A program made the translations under genes and the position numbers. From assembly GCA_964487255.1 (NCBI GenBank), contig CAZAQV010000012.1, forward strand, positions 62,001 to 126,000: a stretch of 64,000 bases of DNA, written 5' to 3'. This stretch comes from CAZAQV01 sp964487255. Lineage in GTDB: Bacteria > Myxococcota_A > Polyangia > Polyangiales > CAZAQV01. Shown in pieces: positions 9,015-17,804 of this stretch (the stretch's first letter is position 1; every line of letters starts with the position of its first letter). The notes under the pieces are model-generated. The model saw only the letters and a list, made by a program, of their open reading frames with translations. It was not told the origin of the DNA and searched no databases.

Positions 9015-10757
9015 TCAATCCCGAGCGATCGAGCCCGCCGCTTGCTTATGCGCGCGAAATGCGAGGGCGCCTTCGATGAGCATCCAGAGAATTAAGACCA
9101 AAAAGAGGCCCGCAACCGCGGTCATCGGAAGATTGCCTTCCTGGAAGAAGATTCGCAGCTTGTCGACCATGGCAATGAGGGTGATGACCATGACAAAGAC
9201 CATCGGGATCAGCAATGGCAGCACGCGGCGCTTGCGCTGCCAAAAGTAGAGTGCGAGCACCATCAAGGTCAGCGCCGCGAGCATCTGGTTGCTGGCACCG
9301 AAAATCGGCCAAAGCACCCAGCCGGCTTGTTTCGCGGCCCCGGTAACAGGATCGGGAACTTCCCAAAACGTCAGCGCCGCGGCCGGCGCCAACGCAAAAA
9401 AGGTCGCAACGTAGCGATTCTCAAGGGGCTTGATGTTGGTGGCGCGACCCATTTCGGCGAGGATGAGGCGCTGAATGCGGGTCGCGGTGTCGAGGCTGGT
9501 CGCTGCAAACGAAATGACGAGCACTGCCATGAGCGTGCGCGCCAACCCGGTCGGTAGGCCGATCGCTTCGAGGAAGGCGCCGCCGCCCAGCACAAAGGCT
9601 GTTGCTTTGTTTGCCCCAGCGTGGGCCCAGCTGTCGTAGTAGATGCCCCACGAGAGGTCCGCGACCTCGCCTTGGCCGGGAAGTGTGCAAGCGCCGACAA
9701 GACTCACTCCCGCGACAGCGGCCAGCGTCGAGAACAGTGCAAGCGTCCCTTCGCCGAGCATGCTGCCGTAACCGATCGCGCGTGCATCACCGATCTTGTC
9801 GATTTGTTTTGACGTCGTGCCCGATGCGACGAGTCCATGAAAACCACTGATTGCGCCGCAGGCGATGGTGACAAAGAGCATTGGAAAAATGGGCGGGTCG
9901 CCCTTGTCCATCTCGCGCAGCATGGGTGCATCGAAATCAGGGTGCGCGATGAACACGCCGGCGAAGAGCAGCGCCAGACCGACGATGAGTTGGTGCGAGT
10001 TGATAAAGTCGCGCGGCTGCAAAAGCAGCCACACGGGCAACAGTGAGGCGATGCCGCAGTACACAAAGAGGAGCACAATCCAGGTTTGATTGGCGGTCTG
10101 CGCGCTGAGCCCAAGTTCGGTGATATCGAGCGGCACTTTGGTTCCGACCCAAACAAATGCGTAGAGAAGTGCGAGTGAAATGAGCGACGGGACCAGTGCG
10201 TCGGTACCCTTCTTGTAGATGAGCCAGCCGATCACCATCGCGATCACGATTTCGATATTGACCGGCAGGACCGAGGAGGGCAGTGCGACGAAGAGCCCCG
10301 CGATCGCCATGGCAAACACCGCGAGCACGAGCCACACGAGCACCAAGATAAAGCACATGAACATCAGCCGCGCGCGTCCGCTGAGCGTATCTGCCGCGAT
10401 GTCGGCGATGGAGCGACCTTTTTCGCGCGTGCTCGCGACCAGTGCGCCGAAGTCGTGCACGGCGCCCATAAAAATGGTGCCGATCACCACCCAACAAATG
10501 GCGGGAAGCCAGCCCCAGTACGCCGCCACGCACGGGCCAATGATCGGCGCCGCCCCAGCGACCGAGGTAAAGTGGTGCCCGAAGAGGATGTGCTTCCTCG
10601 TAGGCACATAGTCGTGTCCGTCCCGAAGTTCATGCGCGGGTGTCTCAAATACTTCGTCTGGTTCGACACCGAGCACCCGCCGCTCGATCCAACGCGCATA
10701 CGTGCGGTACGCAACCACGAAAAAGCCCAGTACGAGCAGCGCCACCAGAGCCGTCAT
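9015..10757 (-). CDS. cstA: CstA-family carbon starvation/pyruvate-peptide transporter
   Basis: This inner-membrane carrier of the CstA family imports pyruvate or peptides in E. coli relatives. Its 580 residues are shorter than the roughly 700 of E. coli CstA but typical of the compact branch. More than twelve hydrophobic helices are visible. Family landmarks include RRVLGVEPDEVFETPAHE at the first cytoplasmic loop, LFGHHFTSVAGAAPIIGP, the segment SGFHGLVASGTTSKQ, and GLARTLMAVLVISFAATSLD. No neighbouring YbdD/DUF466 small protein, the usual partner, is visible next to it. The N-terminal ATG at 10757 fits a first helix (ALVALLVLGFFVVAYRTY). It is transcribed divergently from the small membrane-protein gene at 10826, with about 68 bases between them for promoters. 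Confidence 0.93.
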   Translation of the reverse strand: MTALVALLVLGFFVVAYRTYARWIERRVLGVEPDEVFETPAHELRDGHDYVPTRKHILFGHHFTSVAGAAPIIGPCVAAYWGWLPAICWVVIGTIFMGAVHDFGALVASTREKGRSIADIAADTLSGRARLMFMCFILVLVWLVLAVFAMAIAGLFVALPSSVLPVNIEIVIAMVIGWLIYKKGTDALVPSLISLALLYAFVWVGTKVPLDITELGLSAQTANQTWIVLLFVYCGIASLLPVWLLLQPRDFINSHQLIVGLALLFAGVFIAHPDFDAPMLREMDKGDPPIFPMLFVTIACGAISGFHGLVASGTTSKQIDKIGDARAIGYGSMLGEGTLALFSTLAAVAGVSLVGACTLPGQGEVADLSWGIYYDSWAHAGANKATAFVLGGGAFLEAIGLPTGLARTLMAVLVISFAATSLDTATRIQRLILAEMGRATNIKPLENRYVATFFALAPAAALTFWEVPDPVTGAAKQAGWVLWPIFGASNQMLAALTLMVLALYFWQRKRRVLPLLIPMVFVMVITLIAMVDKLRIFFQEGNLPMTAVAGLFLVLILWMLIEGALAFRAHKQAAGSIARD

Positions 10758-10825
10758 GCGATACGCTTATGCCTTCAAAAACCTTACGGGTCTAGCCTCG
10801 GTGTGCAGTCGAGGCAGGCTCGGGC

Positions 10826-11209
10826 TTGCCGCAGGGCGCCCTTCAAGGTACCCCATCGCTCGTGGTCATTGCTGTCGTCATCGGAATCGTTTTGGTCGCT
10901 GTGGGAGGCCTGGTCATGGCCATGGAAGGCATTCGGCGCAATCACCTCTCGTGGGTGGCGTCCGGGGCGTTGACCGGCGGCATGGTGGGCCTCGTCGGTG
11001 CGCTAGGGGCCTTGACCATCGTCGGAACGCTGGTCCCGGAGGCGCTGCGCAAGGACCTGAGCGAAGCGCAGCTTCACGAAGCGATCGCGTCCGCGCTCGA
11101 CGCGGGCGTCAACGCGCTATTGGGAAGTGCGGCGGCGGCAACGGTTGTCATCTTGGCGAGCCTCGTTGCGGCGGTGGCTGTGCTCAAGGCCAGGCAGATG
11201 GCGAAGTAG
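10826..11209 (+). CDS. Small three-helix membrane protein
   Basis: I do not recognise the family. The 127-residue (or 115-residue) product has three hydrophobic stretches: about 12-34 (VVIAVVIGIVLVAVGGLVMA), 43-68 (Gly-rich) and 95-121 (Ala-rich). An amphipathic charged segment lies between helices 2 and 3. The start could be TTG 10826 or the in-frame GTG 10862, which begins right at helix 1. The frame ends three bases before the truncated haemoglobin start, so the two are probably co-transcribed and perhaps translationally coupled. Function is unknown; a membrane partner of the globin is only a guess from adjacency. Confidence 0.7.
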   Translation: MPQGALQGTPSLVVIAVVIGIVLVAVGGLVMAMEGIRRNHLSWVASGALTGGMVGLVGALGALTIVGTLVPEALRKDLSEAQLHEAIASALDAGVNALLGSAAAATVVILASLVAAVAVLKARQMAK

Positions 11210-11212
11210 GTT

Positions 11213-11593
11213 TTGTTGTCGCTTTTTGAGCAGCTGGGTGGCGAAGAGAAGCTTCGTCCGATCATTGACGAGTTTGTCGAGCGCATGTTCGTCGATGTCA
11301 TGATCGGTTTTTTCTTTTCCAAAGCGGACCCCAAGCGCATCAAAAAGTTCGAGTACCAACACGCGGCTGAGTTTTTAGGCGCCGACATCGAGTACGAAGG
11401 CCGACCACTGGCGGTCGCGCATGGCAAACACGCGATACGCGGCGGTCACTTCGAGCGCCGCAAGACCATTCTCAAGAAAGTCCTCGAGGAGCATCAGGTG
11501 CCTAGTGCGATCATCGATGCTTGGCTCGCCCACATCGAATCCCTTCGCCCCGAGATCACCAGCGATCCCGGCAGCGAATGCCGCGACGGCTAA
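11213..11593 (+). CDS. Truncated (2-on-2) haemoglobin
   Basis: This is a haem protein of the truncated globin family, probably group I-like, binding O2 or NO in the cytoplasm. The 126 residues have the family layout: helix A/B start LFEQLGGEEKLRPIIDEF, then FFFSKADPKRIKKFEYQHAAEF with a distal-side His, then EYEGRPLAVAHGKHAIRGGHF. The His in AVAHG lines up with the proximal His70 of cyanobacterial GlbN (REAH). The C-terminal segment VPSAIIDAWLAHIESLRPEI is also family-like. The start is TTG (11213 or 11216), preceded by an AGTAGG-like ribosome site within the upstream stop region. The last four bases overlap the stop of the convergent large gene at 11590. Confidence 0.85.
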   Translation: MLSLFEQLGGEEKLRPIIDEFVERMFVDVMIGFFFSKADPKRIKKFEYQHAAEFLGADIEYEGRPLAVAHGKHAIRGGHFERRKTILKKVLEEHQVPSAIIDAWLAHIESLRPEITSDPGSECRDG

Positions 11594-14223
11594 CCACCGA
11601 ATACTTCAAGCGTCTTGGTGCGCACGGCGCCTGGTGCGTGACCAAACTGCGCGCTGTCCTTGCCGTAGGTGTCTGCGATCAATGCCAGCGGTCGTTCGCG
11701 CTGCAAGAGGCGCTTCAGAAGTCCCAAAAGGCGCGGGTTATTCCCTACCGCTTGGCCCCATTCGCGGCTGTCAAAATTCGTTCGGATCCGAAGTGCAGGT
11801 TCACCATGGTCGTCGACGGTCTTCTCGAAGATCATGGCGATGCTGCCGTCGCCACCGTCAAAGCGGATGTCTTCGAGCGTACGTGCAAGTTCATATTTCA
11901 GACCGACCATCGGTTGCTTTTCAGCTGCTAGCGCGACGCGGTCGGTCGCGGACAGATCGGGTAGTTCATTCCACCGAACTGACGCGACGAGTTCTTCGGC
12001 GCTATCGGCCAATATCTGTGCGCGGAAGGCGGCGCGTGCAGCTGGTTTGACCGGCGTGATGCCCTTGCTGTCCGTCATCGTCGAGACGACAAGCCTTTCC
12101 ACACGTTCCGCCCAGTTGGCGACAGCGGCACTGTTTTCCTTGATGCCCGCGAGTTGCTTGGTGGGGATGATGTCGCCGCCAGCGTTGAGCCCGATGATGT
12201 AGATGTCCTCTCCTCGAACACGGCGTGCTGCTCCGCGGTCGTCGACGCCGACCTCATCGGGGCGAAGCGCATTGCCTTGTGGATCGACGACATCGAGCGC
12301 ACCGCTGTCCTGCACTTGACCGGTGTACGTTCCTGGATCGACGAAGTCTTCGATCAGGCTTCCGACGTCGCTCTCCGAACCGGTTCCGAAAATCACACGG
12401 TTGTACAGGCCAACATTACCCTGATCGGTCGTCAGCTCGACGAGTCCAGCGTCCGTGATGCGCACCTTCTTGATCCGCTCATTGCGGACGAAGAATGTCT
12501 CCGGTCCGAGCGTCTCGCCGCTTTCCGCCTGTTTCGCAGCGCGCACAATGTTCGGATAGATGTCGGTGTATCGCGCTCGAAGTCCCGGCCATGCGCCATC
12601 GCCAAGCAAGAACTTTTCAGGCTCGGTTGGTACCTTTGATCCGCCGAACACATCGACTGTCGATGAAATGCCGCGGGCTCGTTGTGCTCTTGACAGGTCA
12701 GATAGCTCTGGTGCGTTGCTGCCACGGGCACGAACCGTAAGGGCGGTGTAGACCGAGTCACCCACACCGACATAGGCGTCCGGTATGTCTTCGCGACTGC
12801 GTTTGGCAAGCCCGTAGTTTTCCCACCACTGTGGGTGGAGCGCGTTCATGTAGAGGTCTTCGGCGGTCGTGAGAATACGCGGCACGGTGGTTGGATCATC
12901 CACGTCGAGCCGGGCGCGTTCACGCGCGATCACAGCAAGGCTTTCTTCATCAAGACCTGGGAACTTGGGTTTGTTGATTCCCGTTCCGATCAAGACCTTG
13001 TTCGTGTAGACATCGACCGACTCGTCTCCGCGTCGTAGCGTGACGCGGTAACGGCCGGGGGCGCCTTCGTCCGCGCGGTAGACGCCCTTGACGAATGTCG
13101 TGGTCATCACATCCGCGTTTGATTCTCGCAAGGTAATGGCGCCAGACTCCGCCCAGTTTGTGGCGTTGCTACCGTACTTTCCCCAGGCGAGGTCAGATAT
13201 GTTGACCGAGCCGGCGAGCGGGGCGCGGTTTGCAAAACGTCGCTCAAAATTTCCCAGCGCGCCAAAGACAAAACCTCGGTTCGACTGATTGAAGCGAATC
13301 GCGGCGTTGCCTCCGCCCGTGGTGAAGTTGGCGCTAGCCGCTCGATCGCCAGCCTCTATCACCAGCTGGGTGACCTTGGGGTTCGCATCCGAAAGCACGC
13401 CGGCAGCATGTGAAGAGATAATGCCGCCGCCGATCGTCAGGACATCCCACATCTTTTCCGAGTCGTCAGCGCCTTTGAGTGCGCCCCAAAGGGCGTCCGT
13501 GTAGCGAGACGCATCGTCATCGAGCGCACGCATCAACAAAGGTCGTGTGTCGCTACGATTGGCGACGGGCACCCATGCTTCGCGTGAGCGACGAAAAACC
13601 TCGGGAACCTCAAGCCCTCGCCGTAGGTTTTCCACGTTGTCGATCAACGCACCTCGTTCGGCGATCACATCATCAAGATGGGCCCGCAGAGTTGGGTCTG
13701 AGTGGTAGATCTCGCGCAAAAGACCAAGCTGTCCCTGATCCAGTGTGCGAGCGCCGCGACCGGAAGACGCGTAGGAGAGTCGCTCGGCGAATTCGATTCG
13801 ATCCCAGAAGGCAGCATTGCGCAAGACATCATCCGAGACCGAAGCGAGAAGCTGTTGAAGCGACGTGCGTGTGCGTATGACGTCACCTGCCTTTGCCGAA
13901 TCGAGTGCGTCTGAAAAGTGCGATAGACTCTCGGTCGACAGAAGACCGGCGTCGAAATCGCCGCCGTGTCGAAAGGCGAGCTTCGCCAGGTCGATGGCGC
14001 TTGAGAAAAATGCAGCTTGCCTTTGGCTTCCGACTGCAGGGGTGCGCGCTGGGCTGGTTACGGTCTGGCCTGCAATCGTGTCAGCGACCGACGAGCCCAG
14101 GACGGTAAAACCGCCGAACGCAGCGAGGCCAACACAAGCGGCGACAGCGGCGGCCGAAGCTTGCGCAGAACCCCGGCAAGCGCGTAGTCGTTTGGACATC
14201 TGTTTGGGACGATAGAACTTCAT
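11590..14223 (-). CDS. Membrane-anchored flavoprotein-like protein, pilin-like N-terminus
   Basis: This 877-residue protein is of unknown role. Residues 20-42 form a hydrophobic helix. The 16-residue motif LGSSVADTIAGQTVTS follows; it is shared with the genes at 14227, 32352 and 34304. Residues 60-250 are predicted helical. Around residue 262 a Rossmann dinucleotide-binding start DVLTIGGGIISSHAAG appears, then a possible ribose-binding acidic end (QLVIEAGDRAAS). A second site occurs later (YNRVIFGTGSESDV). A C-terminal segment, EDIYIIGLNAGGDI, resembles the flavin-contacting GLxxxGD of FAD oxidoreductases. Together these suggest an exported or membrane-tethered FAD/NAD-dependent oxidoreductase; the substrate is unknown. 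The ATG at 14223 starts three bases after the upstream gene's stop, so the two form an operon. The 3' end overlaps the globin gene by four bases, convergently. Confidence 0.75.
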   Translation of the reverse strand: MKFYRPKQMSKRLRACRGSAQASAAAVAACVGLAAFGGFTVLGSSVADTIAGQTVTSPARTPAVGSQRQAAFFSSAIDLAKLAFRHGGDFDAGLLSTESLSHFSDALDSAKAGDVIRTRTSLQQLLASVSDDVLRNAAFWDRIEFAERLSYASSGRGARTLDQGQLGLLREIYHSDPTLRAHLDDVIAERGALIDNVENLRRGLEVPEVFRRSREAWVPVANRSDTRPLLMRALDDDASRYTDALWGALKGADDSEKMWDVLTIGGGIISSHAAGVLSDANPKVTQLVIEAGDRAASANFTTGGGNAAIRFNQSNRGFVFGALGNFERRFANRAPLAGSVNISDLAWGKYGSNATNWAESGAITLRESNADVMTTTFVKGVYRADEGAPGRYRVTLRRGDESVDVYTNKVLIGTGINKPKFPGLDEESLAVIARERARLDVDDPTTVPRILTTAEDLYMNALHPQWWENYGLAKRSREDIPDAYVGVGDSVYTALTVRARGSNAPELSDLSRAQRARGISSTVDVFGGSKVPTEPEKFLLGDGAWPGLRARYTDIYPNIVRAAKQAESGETLGPETFFVRNERIKKVRITDAGLVELTTDQGNVGLYNRVIFGTGSESDVGSLIEDFVDPGTYTGQVQDSGALDVVDPQGNALRPDEVGVDDRGAARRVRGEDIYIIGLNAGGDIIPTKQLAGIKENSAAVANWAERVERLVVSTMTDSKGITPVKPAARAAFRAQILADSAEELVASVRWNELPDLSATDRVALAAEKQPMVGLKYELARTLEDIRFDGGDGSIAMIFEKTVDDHGEPALRIRTNFDSREWGQAVGNNPRLLGLLKRLLQRERPLALIADTYGKDSAQFGHAPGAVRTKTLEVFGG

Positions 14224-14226
14224 GAA

Positions 14227-15903
14227 CTATTCCGCGCGCGAAAGCCCGTCAGCCAGTTCGATCGCCAAGCGGCTCGCAGGTTCTTGAAGCTCCTTAGGCA
14301 TGTTCCGGTCGTCTTTGATGCTCAAGCGTCGTTCGCCCAATCGGTCGCGGCCTTCACGGAACAGCCTTGCGAAATCGATTAAGTCTTTCTCGAGGAGGTC
14401 GAAGTCCTCGGACTTGCTCAAGATAGTATTACGAAGGTCGCTCATCATGGGCGGAATCGCCTCTTCGTCGCCGCGAATCGAAGCTCGAAACACTTCTGAA
14501 AGGGCATCTTGCAGGTCCTCGTCGACGAAACCACGACGCAGCTCGATGCCGTACTTGAACTGAATCTGTAGCCGCAAACTCTCGGCCAATCTCAGCACGG
14601 GCGCGGGCAAATCGGATGGAGGACGTGCGAGGTCAAAACGCTGACTACGAAACCGCGCTGGGAAATACTGATCGGCCGGGATAAATCGCGGCGCCACCGA
14701 GATGATGGCGTTCTCGAGCTGATCCAACGCTTCGGCACGGTCGAGGGTGTCGCCTCCTCGGAACAGGATAGGCTGGTCACGAAGAGCTTCAAGAATCTCC
14801 AGAGCTTGTTCCGCATCGCCGCGGCGGACGGCAAGATCGATCTTGTACAGCGGTTCGGGAGTTAGATAGCGACGTTCAGATTTGTTGGTCCGCCTGTCGG
14901 AGACGATCGTCTCTTTTGTGTCCTTGAACAGCCCTTGCAGCCGGTTGCGCTCGCGGACGAAGGCCGAGTCGTAGAATTTCTGAGTTTTTTCATCGAGCGG
15001 TGGAAACTCGCTGCCAAAGCGTGAGTCGGTGGCGAAGAGTCGACGAGTGCGCTCAAGGACATAACGCGACGTTCGTCCGTCATAGCGCTTTAAGGTTCGA
15101 AGTAGGGTGCTTGGTGGGCCGTCCTGCGCGATGGATGGAATCGACCGGAGCTTTCCTTCAAACGCTTCGGCTACACGGGCGGAGTCGATGCGACGAATCG
15201 AGTCGTCGAACACCTCATTCAAGACACGTAGCCGCTCGATCAGTGTGCTCTGTACACGAAAGTTGGAGTCGCCCGCTTGATAGATTTCTTCGATCTCGTC
15301 GAGCATTTTGCGAGCTGCTGAGGTCTGTCCCTTGGCGATCTCCGCGAGCGCGAGAACAAGACGGGAGTTGGTGTCTCCGCGGTCGAGCTTCTTGGACGTG
15401 ACCTGAATGTCTTCGAAAAGCCGAACGCCGATCGAGTCACGGATGTCTGCCAAGCCTGCGCCGAACAGTTCGGCCCCGCTGCTCTGTCCAAAGACGGCGC
15501 GAACCGCCTCGGGAACCTGTCGTTGGGGCGCCAGCTCTGCACGTTGGGTGATCCCGTCCAGCACCTCTCGCAGCTGCGCGAATTTCGCCGGAATCGGACG
15601 TGGCGTGGTGCTCAACGGGATGCGCTTGTAGGGACCGTCGACGGCCTGCGCGACGTCTTGTGCGACCTGAGCAGCTTTTGCCGCTACGCGACCCGCGCCG
15701 GCTTGCGCGCTCATGCCGATGGAAGGCGGCGTGGATGAAAGCGCGTGAAACCCCACAGGACTTGCGGTCGCAGCGCCGACGATTGCAGTCTGGCTGCTGG
15801 AACCAAGATAGCCCATGGCCGTCACGCCAACGGTTCCCACCGTTACTGCGACCACGCAAGATTGTATGGCGGTAAACCCGAGTTCGCGAATTCGAATTGG
15901 CAT
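14227..15903 (-). CDS. Helical anchored protein, pilin-like N-terminus
   Basis: I do not recognise the family. The 558 residues start at the ATG of MPIRIRELGFTAIQ (15903); the six-codon TTG extension is less likely. An N-terminal hydrophobic helix (about residues 15-36, VVAVTVGTVGVTAMGY) is followed by LGSSSQTAIVGAATAS, the same 16-residue motif as in the downstream partner and in the pair at 32-36 kb. The rest is charged and predicted almost entirely alpha-helical, with Arg/Asp/Leu-rich units that look like degenerate TPR or HEAT-type repeats (for example LALAEIAKGQTSAARKMLDE). It lies directly upstream of the flavoprotein-like gene with a 3-base gap, so the two products probably act together at the membrane. 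Confidence 0.75.
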   Translation of the reverse strand: MPIRIRELGFTAIQSCVVAVTVGTVGVTAMGYLGSSSQTAIVGAATASPVGFHALSSTPPSIGMSAQAGAGRVAAKAAQVAQDVAQAVDGPYKRIPLSTTPRPIPAKFAQLREVLDGITQRAELAPQRQVPEAVRAVFGQSSGAELFGAGLADIRDSIGVRLFEDIQVTSKKLDRGDTNSRLVLALAEIAKGQTSAARKMLDEIEEIYQAGDSNFRVQSTLIERLRVLNEVFDDSIRRIDSARVAEAFEGKLRSIPSIAQDGPPSTLLRTLKRYDGRTSRYVLERTRRLFATDSRFGSEFPPLDEKTQKFYDSAFVRERNRLQGLFKDTKETIVSDRRTNKSERRYLTPEPLYKIDLAVRRGDAEQALEILEALRDQPILFRGGDTLDRAEALDQLENAIISVAPRFIPADQYFPARFRSQRFDLARPPSDLPAPVLRLAESLRLQIQFKYGIELRRGFVDEDLQDALSEVFRASIRGDEEAIPPMMSDLRNTILSKSEDFDLLEKDLIDFARLFREGRDRLGERRLSIKDDRNMPKELQEPASRLAIELADGLSRAE

Positions 15904-16166
15904 CGCTGAGCCTGTTCGCAAACGTTGTGCCAGCCGCGGCGGCAGAACTGCGCAAGCCTTTGCGCTCGGAAGTGTCGAGAAAAAGTGTAGTGATCTTATC
16001 TCGTTACCGAATGCTTCGCGTCGCGAACCTCATCGTCGAGAAGGAAATCCAAAGGTGCCTTGGGGTCCATATCCCGCACTTCGGCTAGCCGACTAACCGG
16101 TGATCAGCGAGAGACGGTGGGCACGGCCCAGACAACGGTGCCCGGCACGACTCGGACCCTTCTTCG

Positions 16167-17732
16167 CTAGAAGGTGTAGGGCTTGTGTTGTGTGCCAAGA
16201 AGACTAAGCGATGGTGCGCGCTCAAGTCGTCTCAGGCGCGCTTCGGTTTCACGTCGCAGAGACTTCGCTTGGTCGAGCGTCTGGGAGAGATCGTCGATTC
16301 GTCTTTGGTAATACGCAACGGTCTGCGAGTTGGCCTCGGTTAGCGTTTGGCGAAGTTTGGGCAGCTCGGTCTGAACGAGCTCTTGCCGCTCCGTCACCTG
16401 CAGAACAAAGACGTGATTCGGTTCTCCTTGCGTGCCGAGCAGGGCAGCGAGGGCAAGGTCCTGGCTTTCTGGTGGGAGCTGCGATGATGGGACCGTTGCT
16501 TGAGCCAGCTTCGTCCGTAATGCGTCGAGTTGCTGACGTTGCTCTTCGCTCACCGCGCCCTGAATGGCGTCGACCGCGGCAAATTGCGCCTCTCGTGTCG
16601 CCGCGTCCCAGCGCGCCGCAACATCGGGGCGTGCTGCCGTGATTTCTGCATCGAGTTCCGTGATGCGCGTTTCGGCTGCCTCAATATCGTTAAGAACCGC
16701 CTCGTTAATGTCGTTCGGGTTGGCAACCGCCGCCTGGGCCTGCGCGATCTCTGTCTCCAGATAGGCGATGTGTTGGTCGGTGGCCTCGACCGTTTCCGTT
16801 GCGCTTTCGCGCTGGTTGATCGTGTCGTCACTGATGAACTTGGGGCTGAAAAGGGCGATTTCTTCAGGTGCGCGCCCGGTCGCCAGAACTTGGATGATCG
16901 GCGCACTGCCCCACGCTGAGCCATACACATTTTTTGCGCGGAAGGAAAAGCCAGCTGCATCGAAGTGCATCTCGACCTCGTCAGCGCCCGCAAGCCAATT
17001 TTCTGACACGCGTACCTCGGTTGCGTTCGTCACAACGTCCCTTGGAAGCGCCGGGACGAGCTCGCTCCAAAGCACTCGGTACGAAACCTCAGCACGTTCA
17101 ATCTCCCGGTCCCATGCGATCACGAGAGAGCGCGATTCGCGCAGTTCGGCATGCGGAGAGATGAGTTCCGACGCCGCCGGTAGCTCGGAACGATTGCCGC
17201 GGACTTCTTGCTTTGCCGCCGCCTCTTCGCTCAGTCGGTAGCTGTGTTCAAGACAGCCCGTGACACCCGTGCGAAGGTCGTCGATATAGCCATTGCGGTC
17301 TTGGTCGAAGCTGTTTTCAAACCTTCCACTGGCCTCGTCTTGTCGTTGTTCCCAATACACGAACCCGTTGTCGCCCCAGAGCAGAAGGGAGCTGCCGTCT
17401 GTTTCCTCGACAGAAACGACGACGATGGCACCGTTGGCGTACGAGACGGAAATCCGTGACGTTTCCGGCATCGGATTGTCCCAAAAGCGTACGACCGAAT
17501 CGCCGTCTGCGATTTCGCGGTCGGGCGCACCCAGGTTGGCTGGGATGTAGTCAGCGATCGGGTCACCGATGCGAGACGGCGGCCATTGTGGCGGCATGAC
17601 GGTCACCGCCGTGACAGGACCGTTGCAGAAGCCATCTGCTTTGCCATTTGCGAAATGACTTGTTTCCTCGGATTCGACGCTCTCGGCGGCGCAGGAACAA
17701 ACGAGCAATACGGCTAGAGCAAGTCGCGACAT
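16167..17732 (-). CDS. Lipoprotein with EF-hand-like loop and coiled coil
   Basis: This is an exported protein of unknown function, 521 residues. The N-terminus MSRLALAVLLVCSC is a short lipoprotein signal with the lipidated Cys near residue 14. I chose the ATG at 17732 over an upstream TTG for this reason. An NGKADGFC segment follows. A calcium-loop-like stretch, DQDRNGYIDDL near residue 140, has Asp/Asn at EF-hand positions 1, 3, 5 and 9. The middle part (about 190-300) is predicted beta-rich, with Trp-containing strands resembling fibronectin-type or Ig-like folds. From about residue 315 to the C-terminus there is a long Glu/Ala/Gln-rich coiled coil. It lies between purL and the pilin-like pair, all on the minus strand, and appears monocistronic. 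Confidence 0.78.
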   Translation of the reverse strand: MSRLALAVLLVCSCAAESVESEETSHFANGKADGFCNGPVTAVTVMPPQWPPSRIGDPIADYIPANLGAPDREIADGDSVVRFWDNPMPETSRISVSYANGAIVVVSVEETDGSSLLLWGDNGFVYWEQRQDEASGRFENSFDQDRNGYIDDLRTGVTGCLEHSYRLSEEAAAKQEVRGNRSELPAASELISPHAELRESRSLVIAWDREIERAEVSYRVLWSELVPALPRDVVTNATEVRVSENWLAGADEVEMHFDAAGFSFRAKNVYGSAWGSAPIIQVLATGRAPEEIALFSPKFISDDTINQRESATETVEATDQHIAYLETEIAQAQAAVANPNDINEAVLNDIEAAETRITELDAEITAARPDVAARWDAATREAQFAAVDAIQGAVSEEQRQQLDALRTKLAQATVPSSQLPPESQDLALAALLGTQGEPNHVFVLQVTERQELVQTELPKLRQTLTEANSQTVAYYQRRIDDLSQTLDQAKSLRRETEARLRRLERAPSLSLLGTQHKPYTF

Positions 17733-17804
17733 AACACGCCAATGTAGTCTCGTTCGGCACCGCGGCAAGGGAACACATTTCGCCAAGTTCCGCGAACGAG
17801 CGGC

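Noticed and set aside
14227..15921. TTG start at 15921 for the helical anchored protein
   Set aside because: The ATG at 15903 puts the hydrophobic helix in the expected place and has a standard start codon.
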